This document shows, piece after piece, positions 59,139 to 64,000 of a stretch of 64,000 nucleotides of DNA; positions within the stretch are counted from its first letter, which is position 1, and every line of letters begins with the position of its first letter. The notes beneath the pieces were generated by a model. It ran no database searches. It had not been told where the DNA came from and saw only the letters and a program-made list of their open reading frames with translations. Origin of the DNA: Lindgomyces ingoldianus (taxonomy: Eukaryota > Ascomycota > Dothideomycetes > Pleosporales > Lindgomycetaceae); NCBI RefSeq assembly GCF_010093535.1, contig NW_022985173.1:688855-752854 (forward strand), given 5' to 3'. The position numbers and the translations under genes were made by a program.

Positions 59139-59825
59139 GCAAAGTAAGCGGGAGAGTGAGGCTACGGAGAGCGAGCGAGAAGCGCAACACTAGCACCTAG
59201 TTCCGAGTGAGGAGAGCCGATATCCAGAGCGAAACCGCCGGAGATGCGAACACATCCCACCTGAATCCACCACAGCCACTAAGTCGACTGTCCGCTATGA
59301 TGAAGGAGAAGCGCCACGCACAGAGCGATGACATGTCGAGCCCCAAGCAACTAAAAGTCTCTCTGGCAACCACCTTTCACACATTCTTGTGGCCTCTACT
59401 GTTGGCAGGAATCATCATATTTCTAATACCCCGGAGTTGGTAATGGCTTGGAGCCAATGACACCAAAAGGCATCAGAAAAAATCTCTAAGTATTGAGAGT
59501 TCAACTTCGTTGGAGAAGGCAAGCGAGCCGATTTTTCAAAAATTCCACATATTATTACTTTCAATGTATATTTTACCACTGTCTCTGTTCACTCTCCAAT
59601 GTGAATGCCTCCCTTGTCTGCGTTTCCAAGGTAACTACCATGCTTTCCGATCATAATGAGTAAGGTCATCCCTTCCTAATCAACCAAAGAACCCCAGCTT
59701 CTCACCAAGCTTCGTTCCAAGACCTATCAACTCACTAACCTGAAGTACCTTATCTCATCCTTTCCTCAATTCCCATCGCATTCTTACATACTCGCTTCAA
59801 ACCTACATATCAAACCACCCCCACA
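59139..59825. other. 3' region and promoter
   Basis: Holds a short frame (59207-59443) ending in a hydrophobic run LWPLLLAGIIIFLIPRSW; see findings. The pyrimidine-rich run before 59826 is probably 5' UTR of the amidohydrolase-family gene. Confidence 0.4.
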
Positions 59826-60959
59826 ATGTCCGCCCCCTCCTCCACGCAACCCTTCATCGCGATCGAAGAATCCTACCTCTCGCCCGACATTCCCACCACC
59901 TTATCTCCAAACCCTCGTGACCCAGCACTCCACCTCATTCCCGCTCCCACCCTCTCCAAACTCAAAAACATCGGCCCAGCACGCATCCGTGACATGCGCG
60001 CCTCAGGCACCGCCATGCAAATCCTCTCCCACATTCCCCTCGACCTCCCTCTCAAGACATGCCAGAGAATTAACGACATGCTGTATTCGAATATTGTCAC
60101 GAACTCGGATCGGTTTGCTGCAATGGCGTTGCTGCCGGTGGGAGATGCGAAGGATGCGGCGAGTGAGTTGCAAAGATGTGTTACGAAGTATAAGTTTGTG
60201 GGGTGTGTGTTGGGGATTAGGAAGGGTGGAGTGCAGCTTGATGGGACGGAGTGGGATGGGGTTTGGACCATGGCGGAAAAGTATAAGGTGCCGGTTGCGT
60301 TGAGGCCAGTTTGGCCGTGTGGGGAGGAGGTGAGTTTCTCCTTTCTTCATAGAAGCTTCCTTGCTGTTATGGATTAGAAGAGAATTAGAAGAGAAAGATA
60401 CGGTCTAATGGGGTTGCAGGTCTCCGAATATACTGGCCTATATCCCCAATCTCTAATCTGCCCCCTTGTCACAGTCCTCTACCCACACCATACAACCTCT
60501 CCGCTTCTTCTTCTTCGTCTCTATGCCTCAGGCCTTTTTGAACGACACCCTCACTTGCGGCTCATCCTTTCCCAAAACGGCCACTCAATTCCCTCTCTCC
60601 TCCCACGCATCCAATCCCTTCTAGCGTCCACTCCCGACTTTAAACCGGTTCGGAAATTCTTCGAGGTTTGGCAATACAACATTTACATCTCGACAGCTGA
60701 TATAATGGATGTGAGCAGTCTGAGGGCTTTGGTGGAAAGGATTCCTGTGGATAGAGTCTTGTGGGCTGGGAATTATCCATGGGAAGAGAAGGGAGCAAAG
60801 AATATTTTGTGGGAATGCAGGGAAATGGGGGTCTTGGGGAAAGAGGAGTGGGAGGAGATTGCTTGGAAGAACGCAGAGAGATTGTTTGGGGTGAAGACTG
60901 GAGTTGCGGACAAAGGAGGCGCCGCGGGTATGAGAGGGAGGAGGGCAAGTTTTGGATGA
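59826..60959 (+). CDS. Amidohydrolase-2 family protein lacking most metal ligands
   Basis: TIM-barrel protein of 347 aa related to gamma-resorcylate and 2,3-dihydroxybenzoate decarboxylases. Two exons, 59826-60329 and 60420-60959, intron 90 nt, in phase. Family landmarks align along the whole chain: FIAIEE at the start, DRFAAMALLPVGD, ELQRCVTKYKFVGC, YASGLFERHPHLRLIL, RVLWAGNYPWE and NAERLFG. The metal-site positions differ. The second ligand of E-x-H is S16 (E14 kept), the barrel His is R160 (VALRPVWP for family LHPRNP), the G-H-M-G-E His is Q220 (LSQNGH), and the catalytic Asp is N286 (AGNYP for S-T-D-W/Y-P). The reading frame is intact, so it may be an expressed pseudoenzyme rather than a decayed gene. 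Confidence 0.85.
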
Positions 60960-61218
60960 AGGACGGTTGGTATGATGGTAAAGTTGTGACTTAGTTGAAC
61001 TAGAGAGTGGCTGAGGTTCTGGTCGGCTTTCCAGGGGCCCAAGTAGAAGAACAGTGTGAGCATAGCACCCTATAGGAGTCTGGGGGGAAGAAACTCGGCA
61101 TCATTAGTATATCGTTCATTTATACCATGAAGACCCCATCGTGACATATGCGCCTCCCATAGTATAATCATGATTCCCGGCTCCCCGCATCCATCAAATC
61201 CGTCGAGCCCAATCACAC

Positions 61219-61580
61219 CTATTTCTTGCCTGACTTTTTAATACCCTGCTGTCCAGTGTTCATGGGTCCTTTGCCCTTCGCCTTACCAGCCATCTCCTCT
61301 CGTGCCTTCTTGTCTATCTCCAAGTCAGTCTCCATTCGTCCAGTGCATCTGGGAGCAAATGGCAACTGTCACGCACCAGCTTGCTGCTTAGCCTTGAATG
61401 CAAGGTCATCCTCATCAAGCTCCTTGGCCTGCTTCTTAGGCTTTTTGTTGTGAAGAGGATTTGTTCCAGCTGTATTGCGCTCCTGTCAGCCTCTGAATCC
61501 TCTTGAATCCCTCTGAACCATCTCCACGTCTCCGTGTCGGAGATTAGATGGGGCGACTTACCTCCTTGTCCTGAAGGCAT
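61219..61580 (-). CDS. tma7: Translation machinery-associated protein TMA7
   Basis: Tiny ribosome-associated protein, 68 aa (yeast Tma7 is 64). Three exons: 61580-61562 (MPSGQG plus one base), 61469-61377 and 61313-61219; introns 92 and 63 nt; all in phase. Exon 2 gives AGTNPLHNKKPKKQAKELDE and DDLAFKAKQQA; exon 3 gives KKAREEMAGKAKGKGPMNTG and ends GIKKSGKK, the hallmark C-terminus. Very basic with a DED core, as in the family. The long open frame across this locus (61314-61811) is an intron read-through artefact. Tma7 copurifies with ribosomes in yeast; molecular role not settled. Confidence 0.9.
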
Positions 61581-63050
61581 GTTGGAGGATTTGTGCTTGG
61601 AAACCGGGGTTTGGGATTTTACTTGAATTTGGAGGCGTTGGGTGTTGGAGAGTGGTGAACGAGGGCTGAGGTTTTTGGGTGAGACGAAGGCGGGCGCTTG
61701 TGGTGACAGAGGATCCAGATTCATGACTGGCGATGAAAAGTGGGATGGTGGGGCACGTGCGAGCCACGGTGGCGGGTAATTGTGGCGCATGCTCATGTGA
61801 AAAGTGCACACGAGACAGACTTCACTTCACCGAAGCAGTGCTTTTCAGCGTTCCACAGACGCAGTGAAGTATATCTGAATCCCCGGTGTTGGCGCCTATT
61901 TGGTTCCTGCATCTTGTTTCTCACAAATATGCCTCCTGTGACCCCGCAAATAAATCCTATCCTAAATTCTTAAGTTCGAACACTGTCCTGGACGCTTGTT
62001 AATGGCCTAACCTGTTAATGGCCTAACCTGTTAATGGTGTCGAATACTAAGGCATTCCTTAATAATGAGACCGTGTTTCTTCTACTGGGAGTAGTAGCCG
62101 TCGTCCCTTTCCAGCGAAAGGAGAGACCACTCGCGTTGTCGCATAGGTGATTCATAAGACAAATGATCCAAAGGTGCTCCACCTTCTTAATCTAAAGCCC
62201 CGACATCTCGCGATCATCATTAGACTGGTGGCGCTAAAGGGCTAAACCGGGAAGATGCCGACTCTCTGACCGTCCTTCCTCAACTACCTACAATGTTGAA
62301 TCCATTGCGAGAAATCTAGTAAGGGTATCGACAACCTGGAGCATGCTAACGACTGCTGAATGCTTCTTTCAGCCACTTCCCTCCTCCGCAAGGCTTAGGA
62401 CACTGGCAGCGTGAAGCAGGCGTGACAGAATGCCATGTGGGTTCCAGTCCAGGAAATATTACCAAGTCTAGGCATATCCCCCGCAAATCCAAAGTCTTCT
62501 TCCGGCATTAGCTCTCTTGCTAGTAATTAACTCTTCGCCTCGGCCCTTTCTAGGCTCATCTTCTCCCGAATCCGACTTCCCATGGTCGGACAATCTCCCT
62601 TCTCTCCATTGGTGGGAAATAAATCTCTCGGGTTGTGATAACAGGGCCACCAACCAAACAGCAGGTTTTTGGAGAAAGGCACGACACGTGGAAACACTTT
62701 GGGACCCCGGATTTCGACTACCATGGACTATTGAGTTGGAGTAGTCGTTCGGCAGAGAGTAGTAGCTATGATTCGTGTGATATTTTTGAAGGTGTACACA
62801 TGGACCCAACAACCCGGTACTTGCAGCCCTTCTCTTGGTGTCGACATGGGATGAAGTGGATCCTGTGCACAGGGCTAGGTTCATATATTTATCGCATATA
62901 TATCTTGCAGGCGTTCTCCACCTCTTAGTTTTGACACTCACAAACTCAGCTTTGGTTCCAGGGGTTCATGTAAACTGCAGAGTTCAAAGTTTTGTCCTTC
63001 ATTCCAGAGCCCTTCGCCATTCAAGCGTTCTCTTCGGAAGGTCTGCCATC
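61581..63050. other. Intergenic region and MFS promoter
   Basis: About 1.5 kb between divergent TMA7 and the MFS transporter. Apart from a 16-bp tandem repeat (61998-62037), no feature recognised. Confidence 0.45.
61998..62037. repeat. 16-bp tandem repeat, 2.5 copies
   Basis: Unit GTTAATGGCCTAACCT occurs twice exactly (61998-62013, 62014-62029), followed by half a unit GTTAATGG (62030-62037). Confidence 0.9.
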
Positions 63051-64000
63051 ATGGTAACCTCTAAAAGAGTGTACAATTGGTAATTTTCAAGATACTCGAT
63101 TCCCTCATTTCGGCTGCTAACGCCAACTAATCAGGTACATCTCTCTCGTGGCGGCATCATGTATGGTGCTATACGGCTACGATGCTTCTGTTTTCAATGC
63201 AGTCCAAGGCTCAAAACATTGGGTCGCTTACTTCAACCACCCTGTATGTGCTCCACAGCACATCGCTGGTCTTGAGATCTCATGTCCAAAAGAATTCCCA
63301 AACCATTGGAGCCATCAATACCGCATACACAGTTGGAGCGGTCGTTGCGGGTTTTTTCCTTGGAGGGCCATTGGCAGATTTTGGTGGACGTAGGATGGGC
63401 ATGACTGTTGGCGCTGCTCTCGTCATCATTGCGACATTCATGCAGACTTTCTCCCCTCGAGGCAATGTTGGCTGCTTCATTGGAGGCCGTGTCCTCATTG
63501 GTATTGGACAGGGTTTGGCATTGAGTACGTGCAATGTCCTTGAAATGAAATGCGATCCTGACGTTGCGTAGCCGCTGGCCCCATCTACATTGGCGAATTG
63601 GCACCATCGGAAATTCGTGGAATGATCATGTCATTCTGGCAGATGTTCTACTCTGTGGGCTCCTTCATTGCGTAGGATCTTCCCTGAATATGAAGTCCTT
63701 CGCAGGGCTGACAGCGATAGCTACTGGGTTAATTATGCCTGCTCTAAGCACACCAAGACTCTGGGAGAATGGGACTGGAAAATGGTTGTCATATTCCAAC
63801 TCCTCATGCCAGTGCTTATCATCGCTCAGGTCTATTTTATCCCTGAGACGCCTCGGTGGTACATCCAGCACGGAAATCGTATTGAAGATGCCCGGAAGTC
63901 TCTCTACAAAGTCCGGGACACAGATCAAGAGGTCGAAGACGAGATCCTCGCTATCCGTGAAGCTATTGAATTCGAAAAGGAAGCCATCTCAAGCGGGTAT
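63051..64000 (+). CDS. MFS sugar transporter (5' part, runs off right edge)
   Basis: Twelve-helix plasma-membrane sugar porter family, N-terminal half only. Exons: 63051-63079, 63135-63243, 63293-63524, 63572-63671, 63721-64000+; introns 55, 49, 47 and 49 nt; all in phase. TM1 carries YGYDASVFNAVQG (the family GYD motif). TM2/loop 2-3 has LADFGGRRMG (the D-x-x-GRR signature), TM4 has GRVLIGIGQG, and TM5 has GPIYIGELAPSEIRGMIMSF followed by WQMFYSVGSFIAYW. The loop after TM6 has PETPRWYIQHGNRIEDARKS, the PESPRW motif with Thr. Close to fungal quinate, lactose or high-affinity glucose permease relatives; substrate cannot be assigned. Confidence 0.9.

Noticed and set aside
61314..61811. 165-codon minus-strand frame at the TMA7 locus
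   Set aside because: Reads through two TMA7 introns in the wrong frame; the spliced model explains the locus.

Overview
The window looks like nuclear DNA of a filamentous ascomycete (Pezizomycotina; the conserved protein variants remind me most of Leotiomycetes, which is an inference I cannot test here). Genes carry many short spliceosomal introns, mostly 38-100 nt, with GTANGT donors and CTAAC/CTAAT branch points. NACHT-WD40, HET-ankyrin and arrestin-related families are present, and decayed DNA shows C-to-T changes of the kind made by repeat-induced point mutation (RIP).

Left part (1-9,800) is accessory. A NACHT-WD40 NLR-type gene runs off the left edge. Divergent from it is a decayed sesA/HeLo-like domain gene. 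Then come a broken FAD monooxygenase, a 685-bp hAT-like MITE with a clean 8-bp target duplication, and a degenerate low-complexity stretch. 9,800-15,810 is housekeeping: a SUZ-domain RNA-binding protein, a conserved hypothetical, the histone-fold subunit Dpb4 and an arrestin-related adaptor with an LPxY motif. 17,500-21,360 is a graveyard of a stop-ridden HNH-endonuclease-type gene and a HET-ankyrin gene.

22,888-40,400 holds a small hypothetical, the 2149-residue Cch1 calcium channel (six exons, all junctions resolved), an 829-residue PHD-finger protein and a seven-exon CorA-like membrane protein. 40,400-47,710 is mostly AT-rich; it contains a 3.53-kb transposon with 116-bp terminal inverted repeats and an unrecognised protein frame broken almost only by TAA/TAG codons. 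Just beyond it lies a tRNA-Leu(UAG) gene with a normal anticodon-loop intron plus a second 52-bp insertion with GT...AG ends that cuts the T-loop and B box in half.

48,470-64,000 returns to compact housekeeping genes: a small hypothetical, an arrestin-like protein, a PPIL3-type cyclophilin, ZPR1, an RNase P/MRP Rpr2-like subunit, the lariat debranching enzyme Dbr1, a small conserved protein, an amidohydrolase-family protein lacking most metal ligands, TMA7, and the start of an MFS sugar transporter at the right edge. RNA processing recurs (SUZ protein, Rpr2-like subunit, Dbr1, cyclophilin), but nothing suggests a functional cluster beyond ordinary gene density.
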